Shown: positions 1 to 6,120 of the stretch, one piece after another
Numbering within the stretch: position 1 is the first letter of the stretch
How the letters are laid out: every line of letters begins with the position of its first letter
DNA from: UBA8752 sp036159995
GTDB taxonomy: Bacteria; Bacteroidota; Bacteroidia; Flavobacteriales_D; Sanyastnellaceae
Direction: 5' to 3'
Assembly: GCA_036159995.1 (NCBI GenBank)
Contig: JAYYEI010000055.1
Coordinates: 1 to 7,024, forward strand
DNA length: 7,024 nucleotides
Program-made: the position numbers and the translations under genes
The notes under the pieces: model-generated
Told to the model about the DNA's origin: nothing
Database searches by the model: none
What the model saw: only the letters and a program-made list of their open reading frames with translations

Positions 1-91
1 AAGGTGATCTTCCCCACAGGCTCGGTGAAAATACGACTGGAACACCGACAGGGTTGCTCGTGCTCCTGAAGGTTGTGCCCATCGACGCGGA
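1..91. other. left-edge sequence, gene content unresolved
   Basis: This is the sequence downstream of the minus-strand PH-domain gene. Two readings are possible and neither is recognised. On the plus strand an open frame runs from base 1 to a TGA at 67-69 (last residues ...RLEHRQGCSCS) and could be the 3' end of a convergent gene. On the minus strand an ATG at 82-80, nine bases after the PH gene stop, opens a frame reading MGTTFRSTSNPVG... to the window edge and could be a third gene of the operon. Codon use does not decide between them. Confidence 0.2.
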
Positions 92-1573
92 TCAGGCCCG
101 ACGGCTGCCTGCGTGGTGTTGGTTCAGGGCGAAGTCCCGGACGGCCTCCCCTTCTTCCCGCCGGAGATAGGGGAACCGGCGTGCGCCGGCGGCCGTGTGG
201 AAGACGAGGTGGCCGATGGACCGGCGCTCCAAGAAGACCTTCCGCTCCCACTCGACCCCTTGGAGCTGGCTCAGCTTCAGCAGAATCCGCCGCCGCCAGA
301 ACCAGCCCTTCTCGATGACGACCGTGTCCTGGTGGACCGTCAACTGAAGACTGGCGAATCGCCGCGCCGTGGTCCAGCCCGTGAACCCCACCCACAGGGC
401 CGTGGCTATGCCTGCACTCCATGGTCCCCATGACAGCCAGAGCAGGCCCGCTGGCAGGATGGCGAATCCCCACAGAATCCAGCGCATGCGGCGCACCGGC
501 TTCAGGGTGCGGATCGGGGGCGTGATCAAGTCCGGATACAGTTCCGCTTCGAGGATGGCCCGGTGCGTCGGTCCCATGGCCGGCAGCATGACCTTGACGC
601 CTCCTGTGGTTCCGCTCTGAGCTTGGGCCTGCCGGACCTCGAGGGTCTCGAAGCCAAGCTTGCGGCGGATCCAATTGCTTCGCCAGAGGGTAAGATGAAT
701 CCGGTCGAACGGCACTTGGAACGTGTTGCGCCGGAGCAACCCCATCTCAGCGTGCAGTCCTTCCTCCCCGATGGAACTGGTCATTCCGTAATACTTCAGC
801 ACCGCCGTCGCCATGGACACCACCACACCCGACATCAGGAACAGCACGATGCCCGGGAGGATGAGCAGCAGGAAGGCCAGGCCCAACAGCGGCGCCAACA
901 GGGCCGGAACGCTGTCGAGCCAGGCTGAAATGGCCTCGGGCTGATTGCCAATGATGTACGAGATGAGGGCGAAGCCGGCGAAGGCGTTGCGCAAATGGTT
1001 CTGGGACAGCCCCACCTTGAGCAGGGCGCCCAGTGAAAGCGACACGAGCGGCGTCGCCGGGGAGGCCACTGGGACATCCTCGACCTCGCCTGCAGGATGC
1101 CCTCCCTCCTGCTCGAGAGTCAGGTCCTTCGACTGTCTCCGAAGGATGGACTGCAAGTCCTCGGCGGCCTCTTTTCGGATGGCCACGAGTTGGAGTTCAC
1201 TCCCGCTCGACCCGGCGGTGTCCACCCGAAGGCCAGTCAAACCGAAAACCTGTTGAATCGGCCCCTGAAACAGCTGGATGGTCTGGATGCGCTCAAATGG
1301 CACCTGGAGTCGCTCCCGCTGGATGACCCCCTTCTGAACCACGAGCACTTCCCCCTCGACGCTGTATTGGAACCGGAGGTAGTAAATCAGCGCATAGGCC
1401 CCCGTGAGGACCAGGAATCCGGTTCCACCAAGGAGGATGTTGCGCAAGGCGTTGTCGCCGAACGACACGCCAATGAGCAGCGGCCATGCCTGCTGTCCGA
1501 ACCGCCACAAAAACTGGGCGGCCAGGATCAGGACCCCGAGGGGGTGTTGGCGGCGCGGCTCGAGGAAGTCCAT
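92..1573 (-). CDS. YdbT-like membrane protein with three bacterial PH (bPH2, DUF304) domains
   Basis: This 493-residue protein has the YdbT layout: hydrophobic segments alternating with bPH2 domains. Membrane segments lie near residues 12-36, 46-66, 192-208, 224-258 and 364-400. The first PH domain spans about 68-142, with the family signature 'VPFERIQTIQ' followed by 'GPIQQVFGLTGLRVDTAG'. The second spans about 260-345 ('VPFDRIHLT', then 'RKLGFETLEVR'). The third spans about 408-484 ('LKLSQLQGVEW', then 'RRSIGHLVFHTAAG'). The ATG at 1573-1571 overlaps the TAA of the upstream PH gene as TAATG, so the two are probably translationally coupled and the proteins likely work together. In Bacillus subtilis the YdbS/YdbT pair contributes to resistance to certain antimicrobial peptides; the biochemical role of the domain is not settled. 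A role at the envelope is inferred from the family, and no substrate can be named. Confidence 0.9.
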   Translation of the reverse strand: MDFLEPRRQHPLGVLILAAQFLWRFGQQAWPLLIGVSFGDNALRNILLGGTGFLVLTGAYALIYYLRFQYSVEGEVLVVQKGVIQRERLQVPFERIQTIQLFQGPIQQVFGLTGLRVDTAGSSGSELQLVAIRKEAAEDLQSILRRQSKDLTLEQEGGHPAGEVEDVPVASPATPLVSLSLGALLKVGLSQNHLRNAFAGFALISYIIGNQPEAISAWLDSVPALLAPLLGLAFLLLILPGIVLFLMSGVVVSMATAVLKYYGMTSSIGEEGLHAEMGLLRRNTFQVPFDRIHLTLWRSNWIRRKLGFETLEVRQAQAQSGTTGGVKVMLPAMGPTHRAILEAELYPDLITPPIRTLKPVRRMRWILWGFAILPAGLLWLSWGPWSAGIATALWVGFTGWTTARRFASLQLTVHQDTVVIEKGWFWRRRILLKLSQLQGVEWERKVFLERRSIGHLVFHTAAGARRFPYLRREEGEAVRDFALNQHHAGSRRA

Positions 1574-2127
1574 TACCCCTTTCCGGTCCGGGTGTCGAGG
1601 ACGGCGCGCAGACGTTCCGCATCCTCCTCATCGAGGCCGGCGATTCTGAGGTTTCCGCTGCCCCCCGCCGTATACAGCTTGAGGTGCTTCAGTCCGAAGA
1701 GGCGGGCGGCCGGTCCCTTGGTCAATTCGAGGTGCTGGATCTGTCCGTAGGGAACGGTTGTAGTGGATCGGGAAAACCAGCCTGTGCGATACGTGATGTC
1801 CCGGTCCCGGACCACATAGCCCCGCCGGGGAAACCCGAGCGCCTCCTCGAGCAGCCAGAATCCACCCAGCACCAACTGCACCAAGAGGGGGACCCACAGG
1901 ATTCCAGCTCCCAGATCATCGGGAAGCTCCATGTCCGGTGAGACGGCACGGAGGATCATCGGAGACAGGATGCCGAGGGCCAGCACGGTCTGGACCAGAC
2001 CCCATTGTACAAGGCGCAGGGTCCGGTAAGCCGGAGACACACCCGTAAAATCGAGGGAGCCGAGTTTCGGGACTTGGCTCAGGTCCACCTCCGGATTGGC
2101 CGGAATGTCCATTGCGTCGACCATCAT
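1573..2127 (-). CDS. YdbS-like membrane protein with one bacterial PH (bPH2, DUF304) domain
   Basis: The protein is 184 residues from the ATG at 2127. A short polar N-terminus is followed by two membrane segments (about residues 38-61 and 72-94) and a C-terminal bPH2 domain (about 101-179). That domain carries the signature 'VPYGQIQHLELTKGPAARLF', then 'GLKHLKLYTAGGSG', ending with the 'GLDEEDAERLRAVL' helix. This is the usual YdbS size and order, and YdbS proteins normally precede YdbT, as here. The start is uncertain. A GTG at 2136, ATGs at 2127 and 2124, and an ATG at 2112 (MDIPANPEVDL) share the frame. I chose 2127 because it overlaps the stop of a 22-codon upstream ORF as ATGA. Start 2112 would also fit, since the family often begins with an NP.ID-like stretch close to the first Met. 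No Shine-Dalgarno sequence is visible. The stop overlaps the YdbT-like start by one base. Confidence 0.85.
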   Translation of the reverse strand: MMVDAMDIPANPEVDLSQVPKLGSLDFTGVSPAYRTLRLVQWGLVQTVLALGILSPMILRAVSPDMELPDDLGAGILWVPLLVQLVLGGFWLLEEALGFPRRGYVVRDRDITYRTGWFSRSTTTVPYGQIQHLELTKGPAARLFGLKHLKLYTAGGSGNLRIAGLDEEDAERLRAVLDTRTGKG

Positions 2128-2192
2128 TCGGCGCACAGCGGGAACGCCGCCAACGAGGCCGCAAGGAACAGGCAGGAAAGGGTTCGGGTCAT
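2124..2192 (-). CDS. 22-codon signal-peptide-like mini-ORF upstream of the PH pair
   Basis: From the ATG at 2192-2190 the frame encodes 22 residues, MTRTLSCLFL then AASLAAFPLCAE, and stops at TGA 2126-2124. It reads as a signal peptide: a positive N-terminus (Arg3), a hydrophobic core and a small-residue end. Nothing follows that could be a mature protein. Its stop overlaps the likely YdbS-like start as ATGA, an arrangement typical of translational coupling. It may be the remnant of a deleted secreted protein, a leader peptide controlling the PH genes, or a chance ORF. A hairpin-capable GCCCC/GGGGC pair lies directly before its ATG. That it is expressed is inference. Confidence 0.3.
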   Translation of the reverse strand: MTRTLSCLFLAASLAAFPLCAE

Positions 2193-2234
2193 GCCCCCAA
2201 GTTATGGGGCAAGGTCAAACTGGTCGTCCGACCA
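2193..2234 (-). repeat. two small inverted repeats between kelch gene and PH genes
   Basis: TGGTCG-TC-CGACCA at 2221-2234 is a perfect 6-base inverted repeat, seven bases past the kelch gene stop. A second, GCCCC...GGGGC at 2193-2210 with an 8-base loop, touches the ATG of the mini-ORF. Read on the minus strand the first is followed by GTTTGACC, which is too short a T-run for a convincing intrinsic terminator. They may be weak transcript structures separating the kelch gene from the PH pair. Confidence 0.3.
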
Positions 2235-2240
2235 TGGCGA

Positions 2241-4085
2241 TCAATCCGTCAGGATGATCCTGTGGGGACGCTCGCCGGCGAGGTGGATGAAATGCATGCC
2301 GGCCGTGAGCCGGGTCAAGTCCAACTTGGCGGACTCACCCACCACGCCGGACCACACCTCGCGGCCCTGCACGTCGGTGACCTTGACCGAGGTGCCCGAC
2401 TGGACTCCGGTCAGATGGACCATGCCCGCACTGGGATTGGGATGAACGCCAATGGGTCCCTCTTCTTCCTCGATGCCGGTGAAAGGCGCGCACGGCGATT
2501 CCACCACCCAGCGGTAGAAGTAGTAGTAGTAATCGAGTGGCGAGTCTGTGGTGTTGGCCGTGATGGACATCCGGTCGGCCACAGCCACCGGGAAGGCCCC
2601 GGCCGGCACGGCGTTGTTTCGGAAGAGCCCCTCGTTCTCCCCCTCGATGCCGATGACGAAGTCCGTCCCATTGGGCACTTCCACCCCGATGTCCAAGGTG
2701 TTCCACCCCTCTTGCAGGGCATAGGGCACTTGGAACAACGTGTTGCCTGCCGCATCGCGCAAGTAGACGTCGATGGAGAAGGCGGTCTCGGCGAGCACGT
2801 CGACGCTGGTCAGGACGGTCGGTTCCGAGACGGAGAAGAGCATGTCCCAATTGTCGTTGAAGTGGAATCCGCCCCCACCAAGCTCACTTGTGGAGATGGG
2901 GCCGCCGAGGGCCACCTCCGTATTGGCCTCCGCATCATAGAACGACGAGGTTTCATCCGTGCATCCGAGAATGGGAGCAATGCACGAGCCATCCCCTAGA
3001 CAGGCCGTTGGGTCATAGTTCACCGCGGTCTCCACCATGCAGCCGGCCACATAGCAGCAGGTGCCGTCGTCGGTGGTGGCCACGGTGGAGTAATTCACTG
3101 CGGCGGGGTCCGTACATCCGCAATCGGGCAGCAGAGTGTACCGCCACAAATCATGGTGGTATGTGTCTCCACTGCCCTCGAGACCTCCCGTGAGATAAGC
3201 GTGACAGCCGAGCACAAAGCTCCCCGGGGCCCAACGGGCGCCTCCCGGATGAGGGTCGAGCTCGCTCCAGGCATCGGTTGTCGGATCGTATTCCCAGAAC
3301 TCACCATAGTCGAGTGGACCATGGTTGTCCCCGTCTCCACTCAAGACATAGCCTTTTCCATCGGCTGCGAATTGGGTCCCAGCCACCCGGGCTTCCCCAG
3401 GAAAATCATTGAGTTGGGACCAGGTGTCCGTCTCCGGATCGTAGGCGTGGAGGTCCTTGTAGATGGTCAACGCTCCGTTTTGGGTATCGCCATGACCGAA
3501 TCCAACATAGGCGATGCCATCGATTCCGAAATAAAAGGGGTGGTGTCGGTCACCCCAAGTAAAGGGCGCACGGGATGACCAGCTGTTGGCCGCTATGTCA
3601 TAGGCCCACCAGTCCCCGAGATTGCCGTTGTCATTGCTTCCGAGACCGACGAAGACATGCCCGGCGGTCAACACCATCGCCGGATGGTTCCGGCCGTCTC
3701 CAGGGAAAGAAGCCCTCTCCGTCCACGTCCCGGTGGCCATGTCGAGATGCCAGAAATCCGTCGGATAACCGGAAGCATTGGATCCGAATCCAACAAAGGC
3801 GTCATTGCCCTCGCACACGCCATACCCATAGCCGCGGCCTCCTCCGGGAAAGGCCCCCAAGGTTTCCCAAGAATCCGAAGTCGGGTCATAGCGGTGAACG
3901 TCGTTCAAATCGAGCGCGGCAAACCCAGCTTGTCCAGCGAGCACGTAGCCGTACTGATCATTGGCGACCGTGATGGGATGATGCCGTCCATTTCCCGACG
4001 GGCTGGTCATCTGGGTCCAGCTGTCCTGTGCTGCGAATTGGGAAATCAGGCCCAAAGTGGCCGAAAGAAGAAAGATGTGGCGCAT
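2241..4085 (-). CDS. secreted kelch-repeat protein with T9SS type A sorting domain
   Basis: From the ATG at 4085 the protein has 614 residues. A signal peptide covers about 1-19 (MRHIFLLSATLGLISQFAAQ, cut near AA/Q). Six kelch-type repeats follow near 21-37, 66-87, 114-136, 162-183, 215-236 and 266-287, each with the pattern 'YDP.TD.W..L..FPG.GR'. This is enough for a six-bladed beta-propeller. Next come three increasingly degenerate Cys repeats (about 323-391; the first begins GCTDPAAVNY and ends DDGTC). A beta-rich module at about 396-532 ends in YYYYFYRWVVESPC, similar to modules in other Bacteroidota secreted proteins. The last ~76 residues are a T9SS type A sorting domain ('IGVHPNPSAGMVHL', 'VTDVQGREVWSG', 'LTRLTAGMHFIHL', ending RIILTD). 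The product is therefore expected to be exported by Sec and then moved to the cell surface or medium by T9SS. Binding or carbohydrate-related roles are common for propellers, but no active site can be assigned. A longer start at 4157 would bury the signal peptide 24 residues inside, so 4085 is preferred. Confidence 0.92.
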   Translation of the reverse strand: MRHIFLLSATLGLISQFAAQDSWTQMTSPSGNGRHHPITVANDQYGYVLAGQAGFAALDLNDVHRYDPTSDSWETLGAFPGGGRGYGYGVCEGNDAFVGFGSNASGYPTDFWHLDMATGTWTERASFPGDGRNHPAMVLTAGHVFVGLGSNDNGNLGDWWAYDIAANSWSSRAPFTWGDRHHPFYFGIDGIAYVGFGHGDTQNGALTIYKDLHAYDPETDTWSQLNDFPGEARVAGTQFAADGKGYVLSGDGDNHGPLDYGEFWEYDPTTDAWSELDPHPGGARWAPGSFVLGCHAYLTGGLEGSGDTYHHDLWRYTLLPDCGCTDPAAVNYSTVATTDDGTCCYVAGCMVETAVNYDPTACLGDGSCIAPILGCTDETSSFYDAEANTEVALGGPISTSELGGGGFHFNDNWDMLFSVSEPTVLTSVDVLAETAFSIDVYLRDAAGNTLFQVPYALQEGWNTLDIGVEVPNGTDFVIGIEGENEGLFRNNAVPAGAFPVAVADRMSITANTTDSPLDYYYYFYRWVVESPCAPFTGIEEEEGPIGVHPNPSAGMVHLTGVQSGTSVKVTDVQGREVWSGVVGESAKLDLTRLTAGMHFIHLAGERPHRIILTD

Positions 4086-4225
4086 GGTGAGGTCAATCAC
4101 AAAGAGAACCACGGAGATGCGTTCAGGTTGCGCCCCAAGCTCAAAAGCTATCCCCATGACAATAAACAGTGGAGGGAAAAGGTTGACTCTAAGAAGGCGC
4201 CGTTGTCTTCCGATTCACCTGTCCC
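4086..4225. promoter_or_regulatory. divergent intergenic region between kelch and SIMPL genes
   Basis: These 140 bases separate two divergently transcribed genes and must hold, or lie next to, both promoters. No exact TAnnTTTG box is present on either strand. The nearest candidate is TAGCTTTTG on the minus strand (4150-4142), which has one base too many between TA and TTTG and no TTG at the usual distance. No Shine-Dalgarno sequence precedes either start codon. Confidence 0.35.
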
Positions 4226-4987
4226 ATGACCCGTCACCCCCTCTTCCTTCCCTCCCTCGCCGCCGTCCTCTGCATCAGCATCCTGTCTACGGCCTTCCTT
4301 GTCGCCCGCAACAGCCACCGCATCTTCAGCAGTGCGGCCAGTGACATCGAGGTGACGGGCTCGACCTCACAGGACTTCGAATCCGACCTGGCGGTTTGGC
4401 AAGGGCAATTCCACCGAAAGGCGATGGACCTCAAGGAAGCCTATGCGTCGATGAAGGCCGACAAGGAGGTGGTCCGGAATTTCCTGGTTGAGCGTGGCCT
4501 CCCCGAGGAGGACTTCGCCTTCCTCGCCATCGACATGGACCAGAAGTTCAAGTCGGTTCCCCAATTCAACGACGACGGTGACCTCGTTCACCGCGATCAG
4601 GTCTTCGACGGCTACAAGCTCACCCGCGACTTCAAGGTGACCTCGGACGACATCGACCTGATCGAGCGCATCTCGCAGGAAGTCACCGAGCTCATCGAAG
4701 AGAACGTCTACATCACCTCCTACCCGCCCAAGTACTTCTACACCCAGCTCGGCGAACTGAAGATCCAGATGATCGCCGCGGCTTCAGCCGACGGCCAAAC
4801 CCGGGCGCGCACGGCGGTCGAAGGCGGCGGTGGCGACTTGGGCGATCTGCTGGAAACGAGCATCGGCGTCTTCCAAATTCTGGGCACCAATTCTGATGAA
4901 AGCTTCAGCTGGGGCGGCACGCTCAACACCTCCAGCAAATACAAGACGGCCTTCGTCAACGTCAAGCAGCGCTACGCCATCGAATGA
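4226..4987 (+). CDS. SIMPL (DUF541, YggE-like) domain protein, membrane-anchored
   Basis: This 253-residue protein has an N-terminal hydrophobic segment (about 8-28) that acts as an uncleaved anchor or signal, followed by a full SIMPL domain (about 39-252). Recognisable family features are 'IEVTGSTSQDFESDL' at the start of the domain and a charged helical stretch at 66-90. 'YFYTQLGELKIQMIAAASAD' lies in the middle, then 'RARTAVEGGGGDLGDLLE' leads into 'GVFQI'. The closing beta strand is 'YKTAFVNVKQRYAIE'. The length and the end of the domain match the family, so the gene looks intact. SIMPL proteins are periplasmic or envelope proteins of poorly defined function; YggE of E. coli has been linked to lower oxidative stress. 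The gene stands divergent from the kelch gene, and its downstream neighbour is a broken sulfatase, so context adds nothing to function. The start is the first ATG, directly before the hydrophobic segment. Confidence 0.88.
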   Translation: MTRHPLFLPSLAAVLCISILSTAFLVARNSHRIFSSAASDIEVTGSTSQDFESDLAVWQGQFHRKAMDLKEAYASMKADKEVVRNFLVERGLPEEDFAFLAIDMDQKFKSVPQFNDDGDLVHRDQVFDGYKLTRDFKVTSDDIDLIERISQEVTELIEENVYITSYPPKYFYTQLGELKIQMIAAASADGQTRARTAVEGGGGDLGDLLETSIGVFQILGTNSDESFSWGGTLNTSSKYKTAFVNVKQRYAIE

Positions 4988-5027
4988 AGCCTGAGCGCTG
5001 TGGGTTTAATTGCAAACGCACTCGGTC

Positions 5028-5314
5028 ATGCGCTGCTCCCCTCTCCAAGCCGCACTGTGTTTCTTGGCCCTTGTCTTGGCAGGATGTGCGCCGTCCTCTG
5101 AGAATGAGAAGGGAGCGCCGCTCCGGAATTGGAACTGTATGATCTGCTCCAAGACCCCTGGCAACTGAACAATCTCGCTCGTCTATCCGAGCATGCCGAG
5201 TTGGTGGACTCGCTTGATGTTTTGCTCAGAGGAGTCTTTGCCCCCAACCTCGATTGGGGATGGATTCCGGAGTCAGACATGATTGTCCAATTTGGCTTGA
5301 TAGACGCACCCTGA
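5028..5314 (+). pseudogene. sulfatase lipoprotein remnant with large internal deletion
   Basis: An ATG at 5028 begins a clear lipoprotein signal peptide (MRCSPLQAALCFLALVLAGC, lipobox LAGC with Cys20), followed by the linker APSSENEKG. That frame soon becomes meaningless and stops at 5166-5168. In a frame shifted by two bases, from about 5106 to the TGA at 5312-5314, the sequence reads APELELYDLL, QDPWQLNNLA and later DWGWIPESDM. ELYDL..DP...NNLA is the typical C-terminal signature of alkaline-phosphatase-fold sulfatases. The catalytic N-terminal domain, with its C/S-x-P-x-R motif and metal ligands, is absent. About 400 or more residues that a sulfatase would have are therefore missing. The simplest reading is a secreted sulfatase reduced by an out-of-frame deletion to its signal peptide and tail. 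An assembly collapse would look the same. It begins 40 bases after the SIMPL stop. Confidence 0.7.
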
Positions 5315-5342
5315 TCGACTGCTCGAGGCATGAGGGGAAAGC

Positions 5343-5374
5343 AAAAGTCCCCCAGCCGTTGAGGCTGAGGGACT
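5343..5374 (-). terminator. intrinsic terminator of the tRNA-Asp gene
   Basis: Read on the minus strand, AGTCCCTCAGCC (5374-5363) pairs with GGCTGGGGGACT (5357-5346) over 12 base pairs with one G-U pair. The loop is the five bases TCAAC, and the 3' arm leads straight into TTTT. It starts 13 bases after the encoded CCA of the tRNA, so it ends that transcript. In the other direction the hairpin could weakly limit read-through from the sulfatase remnant, but no T-run follows on the plus strand. Confidence 0.9.
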
Positions 5375-5386
5375 CTTGATTTGGGT

Positions 5387-5463
5387 TGGCGGTCTGGACG
5401 AGACTCGAACTCGCGACCCCATGCGTGACAGGCATGTATTCTAACCAACTGAACTACCAGACC
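5387..5463 (-). tRNA. tRNA-Asp (anticodon GTC)
   Basis: The minus strand folds into a complete cloverleaf of 77 bases including CCA. The acceptor stem GGTCTGG (5463-5457) pairs perfectly with CCAGACC (5397-5391). The anticodon stem is CATGC/GCATG with loop CTGTCAC, which places GTC at positions 34-36. The T arm has GGTTCGA-type sequence (GAGTTCGAGTC). The identity elements of tRNA-Asp are present: discriminator G73, G34-U35-C36 and C38. CCA is encoded directly after G73 (5389-5387). A promoter lies upstream and an intrinsic terminator downstream, so it is probably transcribed as a single-gene unit. Confidence 0.97.
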
Positions 5464-5506
5464 TGGTCTTTCGACCTTCACAAACGGCTTCCCGTCTGTG
5501 GGGGCG

Positions 5507-5539
5507 CAAATATACGTCTGCGCTTAGAATTGGTTGCAA
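5507..5539 (-). promoter_or_regulatory. Bacteroidota-type promoter of tRNA-Asp
   Basis: TATATTTG on the minus strand (5514-5507) matches the Bacteroidota -7 element TAnnTTTG exactly. A TTG (5539-5537) lies 22 bases further upstream, within the usual 17-23 base spacing for the -33 element. The -7 box ends 43 bases before the mature 5' end of the tRNA, leaving a short 5' leader to be removed by RNase P. Confidence 0.75.
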
Positions 5540-5577
5540 GCGGCATCGAAATTTTTGTCGCCGGCTTTCCTGCGTGG

Positions 5578-5985
5578 TCAGCGCCTGAAATCCAGCTTCA
5601 TCAGGTCCTTCCGGGTCAATACGCTCAATTGCAGCGTACCCGCCGGCCATTGTTTCGCGTCGAGCACCAGCTCGTTGGGACCGGGTGCGAGCAGCCATGA
5701 GCCGCTACGCAACACCTTCCCCTCCGGCGTGGCCACCTGATAGAGGACGAAATCCTCCGTGTCCATATCAACCGAGAGCGTGATGCGGTCGCTTCTCGTT
5801 TCCGTGTCGATCGTCATCCGCTCCAAGAGGTGCTGCTTGCCCACGGGATCGTGGATGACCCGTTGAGCGGGAAGGCTGAAGGGGGCTTCGGCCGTCGCGG
5901 TGATGGAGTGGGTCATCACTGGAGCGAGAGCGGCAGCAGATGCAGCGGTGCGTGCCGCGCGGCGGATCAGGAAGTGGTTCGACAT
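5578..5985 (-). CDS. small secreted protein of unknown function with a sorting-domain-like tail
   Basis: From the ATG at 5985 the product has 135 residues. The N-terminus (MSNHFLIRRAARTAASAAAL, then APVMTHSITATAEA) is a signal peptide with a twin arginine (RR at 8-9) and an Ala-rich core; cleavage near residue 32-34 is likely. The remaining ~100 residues alternate hydrophobic and polar residues as in a beta-sandwich. The stretch 'YQVATPEGKVLRSGSW', 'GPNELVLDAKQWPAGTLQL' closely follows the pattern of T9SS type A sorting domains and of short Bacteroidota DUF3244-like proteins (G.V..SG...L..G.N...LD...LP.G...L.V). It ends LMKLDFRR rather than the common short hydrophobic-Lys end. No enzyme motif is seen. 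An ATG at 6021 would add 12 residues before the signal peptide and is less likely. A large inverted repeat lies 47-89 bases upstream. Confidence 0.7.
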   Translation of the reverse strand: MSNHFLIRRAARTAASAAALAPVMTHSITATAEAPFSLPAQRVIHDPVGKQHLLERMTIDTETRSDRITLSVDMDTEDFVLYQVATPEGKVLRSGSWLLAPGPNELVLDAKQWPAGTLQLSVLTRKDLMKLDFRR

Positions 5986-6031
5986 GGCGTGCCTTGCAGG
6001 GCGGTTGTGAAGGGCGCCCAAGAAAGCACGG

Positions 6032-6074
6032 TATCAACAATTCACCAAGAAACGGCGTTGTTGAATTGTTGATA
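6032..6074. repeat. perfect 13-base inverted repeat in the upstream region of the small secreted protein
   Basis: The left arm TATCAACAATTCA (6032-6044) and right arm TGAATTGTTGATA (6062-6074) are exact reverse complements separated by 17 bases. The pairing continues outward (GG/CC) if one extra T in the right arm is bulged. A related half-site, TTCACAATTCA, lies at 6110-6120 against the DUF58 stop codon. The position, between the DUF58 stop and the start at 5985, suggests an operator or a transcript hairpin. The AT-rich arms and lack of a following T-run argue against a standard intrinsic terminator. No promoter could be placed confidently in this 135-base gap; the nearest match is TAACTCTG at 6106-6099, with one mismatch and no -33 partner. 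Confidence 0.6.
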
Positions 6075-6120
6075 ACCTTCTTAATTCCTTCTGTATGACA
6101 GAGTTATAATTCACAATTCA

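Noticed and set aside
1097..1750. Plus-strand ORF of 217 codons opposite the PH genes
   Set aside because: It is antisense to two well-supported genes and shows no recognisable motif. It arises from the high GC content of the opposite strand.
2513..2532. GTA triplet run (microsatellite)
   Set aside because: It simply encodes the four Tyr residues of the conserved YYYYFYRW stretch; four repeats are too few to suggest phase variation.
4142..4150. TAGCTTTTG as a promoter for the kelch gene
   Set aside because: It has one base too many between TA and TTTG, and no TTG lies 17-23 bases upstream. It is mentioned only as the nearest candidate.
4086..4157. Extended N-terminus of the kelch protein from ATG 4157
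   Set aside because: It adds 24 residues before a perfectly good signal peptide that starts at ATG 4085.
5026..5481. Minus-strand ORF of 151 codons across the tRNA and sulfatase remnant
   Set aside because: It runs through the tRNA-Asp and its terminator and has no protein-like features.
6062..6078. Possible DnaA boxes: GGTTATCAACA resembles TTATCCACA
   Set aside because: Each arm differs from the consensus at one base. There is no dnaA, dnaN or unwinding-type AT-rich region nearby, and the perfect symmetry fits an operator or hairpin better than an origin.
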